From contig SLOW01000235.1 of NCBI GenBank assembly GCA_007132315.1, forward strand, positions 1 to 7,433: 7,433 nt of DNA. The letters are read 5' to 3'. The translations under genes were made by a program, and so were the position numbers. Source of the stretch: Opitutales bacterium. GTDB lineage: Bacteria; Verrucomicrobiota; Verrucomicrobiia; Opitutales; T3Sed10-336. How positions within the stretch are numbered: the stretch's first letter is position 1; every line of letters begins with the position of its first letter. A model generated the notes under the pieces. It worked only from the letters and a program-made list of their open reading frames with translations, was not told the DNA's origin and searched no databases. Below, piece by piece: positions 6,482 to 7,433 of the stretch.

Positions 6482-6556
6482 AATCCTCCCTCGACAAACA
6501 CGAGACAAGCGACAACCGGACAGCAAACGGCAACCCGACTTTTCCGACATTTCTCC

Positions 6557-7433
6557 ATGAGCACCATCCACATCGACGGCCAGCCCCACGAAGCCACTCC
6601 CGGCGGGAACCTCCTGGAGGCGAGCCTTTCGCTCGGCTTCGACCTGCCGTACTTCTGCTGGCATCCGGCTCTCGGTTCGGTCGGCGCCTGCCGGCAGTGC
6701 GCGGTGCGCCAGTACCGGGATGAGAACGACACCCAGGGACAGATCGTCATGGCCTGCATGGTTCCCGTCACCGACGGCGCGCGCATTTCGATCGAGGACG
6801 AGGAGGCCCGGCAGTTCCGCGCCAGCGTCGTCGAGTGGCTGATGACCAACCACCCCCACGACTGTCCCATATGCGACGAGGGCGGCGAATGTCACTTGCA
6901 GGACATGACGGTCATGACGGGTCACGCTTACCGGCGCTTCCGTTTCAACAAACGCACGTTCGCCAACCAGTACCTCGGACCGCTCATCAACCACGAGATG
7001 AACCGCTGCATCCAGTGCTACCGGTGTGTCCGGTACTACAAGGATTACGCCGGCGGCACCGATCTCGACGCTTTCGCTTCGGCGAATCACGTTTATTTCG
7101 GACGCTCGGAAGACGGCGTGCTCGAGAACGAGTTCAGCGGCAACCTGGTCGAAGTCTGCCCCACCGGCGTTTTCACCGACAAGACCCTGAAAAACCATTA
7201 CACCCGCAAGTGGGATCTGCAGAGCGCTCCGTCGATCTGCGCCCACTGCGGCCTGGGCTGCAACATCCTCGCCGGGGCCCGTTACGGCGCGGTAAGGCGC
7301 GTCCTCAACCGTTTCCATCACGACATCAACGGCTACTTTCTCTGCGACCGCGGCCGGTTCGCCTACGAGTTCTCCAATCGCCCGCGGCGCATCCGGCACC
7401 CCCTGGTACACGAAGCGGCCCAGGACGGAGAAA
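6557..7433 (+). CDS. nuoG: NADH-quinone oxidoreductase subunit G, N-terminal part (runs off the window)
   Basis: The frame is open from ATG 6557 to the edge: 292 codons plus one base, about a third of the usual ~900-residue protein (75-kDa homologue). It is the iron-sulfur relay subunit of the NADH module. Ligand sets appear in order. N1b has C34, C45, C48 and C67. N5 has H99, C103, C106 and C112 in NHPHDCPICDEGGEC. N4 has C151, C154, C157 and C201. The off-path cluster N7 has C228, C231, C235 in CAHCGLGC and C263 in FLCDRGRF. N7 ligands are absent from many bacterial and all mitochondrial versions, so this is the E. coli/Thermus-like form. YFCWHPALGSVGACRQCAV (32-50) and HLQDMTVMTGH (113-123) are near-identical to E. 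coli. No Shine-Dalgarno precedes the start; the 75-bp spacer is A- and C-rich. The molybdopterin-like C-terminal domains lie beyond the window. Confidence 0.96.
   Translation, partial: MSTIHIDGQPHEATPGGNLLEASLSLGFDLPYFCWHPALGSVGACRQCAVRQYRDENDTQGQIVMACMVPVTDGARISIEDEEARQFRASVVEWLMTNHPHDCPICDEGGECHLQDMTVMTGHAYRRFRFNKRTFANQYLGPLINHEMNRCIQCYRCVRYYKDYAGGTDLDAFASANHVYFGRSEDGVLENEFSGNLVEVCPTGVFTDKTLKNHYTRKWDLQSAPSICAHCGLGCNILAGARYGAVRRVLNRFHHDINGYFLCDRGRFAYEFSNRPRRIRHPLVHEAAQDGE

Noticed and set aside
5141..7411. A 756-codon open frame on the minus strand opposite nuoE-nuoG
   Set aside because: Same reason: it is the antisense shadow of nuoF and nuoG, with no family motifs.

Overview
The window is GC-rich and read entirely from the + strand. 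It holds one complete aldo/keto reductase gene followed by the first two thirds or so of an NADH:quinone oxidoreductase (respiratory complex I) operon: nuoA, nuoB, a fused nuoCD, nuoE, nuoF and the first 292 codons of nuoG, which runs off the right edge. The fused NuoCD, the four-cysteine N7 motif in NuoG, the FESG/YESG-type NuoA and near-colinear motif matches to the Escherichia coli subunits all point to an E. coli-type complex I. I therefore favour a GC-rich gammaproteobacterium (for example a methanotroph- or purple-sulfur-like lineage). This module is also found scattered in other phyla, so the placement is tentative.

Layout. Bases 1-257 contain no gene I can support, only the possible tail of an upstream reading frame. 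Bases 258-1253 encode the aldo/keto reductase, followed by a strong intrinsic terminator at 1278-1314. Immediately after it lies a good sigma70-like promoter (-35 at 1319, -10 at 1341) and a leader of about 150 nt with small hairpins and a cluster of ACGAT/ATCGT motifs, leading to nuoA. nuoA and nuoB overlap by ATGA and have clear Shine-Dalgarno sequences. nuoCD, nuoE and nuoG have none that I can see.

The genes work together. NuoE, NuoF and NuoG form the NADH-oxidising module (FMN plus clusters N1a, N3, N1b, N4, N5, N7). NuoB and NuoCD form the connecting module that passes electrons through N2 to quinone. NuoA is the first membrane subunit, at the quinone-site/membrane-arm junction. The remaining subunits (nuoH to nuoN) would be expected to the right, outside the window.

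The one feature that ordinary complex I annotation does not explain is a ~200-bp element between nuoCD and nuoE. It has long inverted arms made of degenerate 7-nt units (TTTTGGA type) around a GC-rich core, and its right arm ends seven bases before the nuoE start codon. It looks like a small non-autonomous mobile or dispersed repeat that has settled in the operon and supplies the sequence where nuoE's ribosome binding site would be. I did not find an undescribed multi-gene system in this window.
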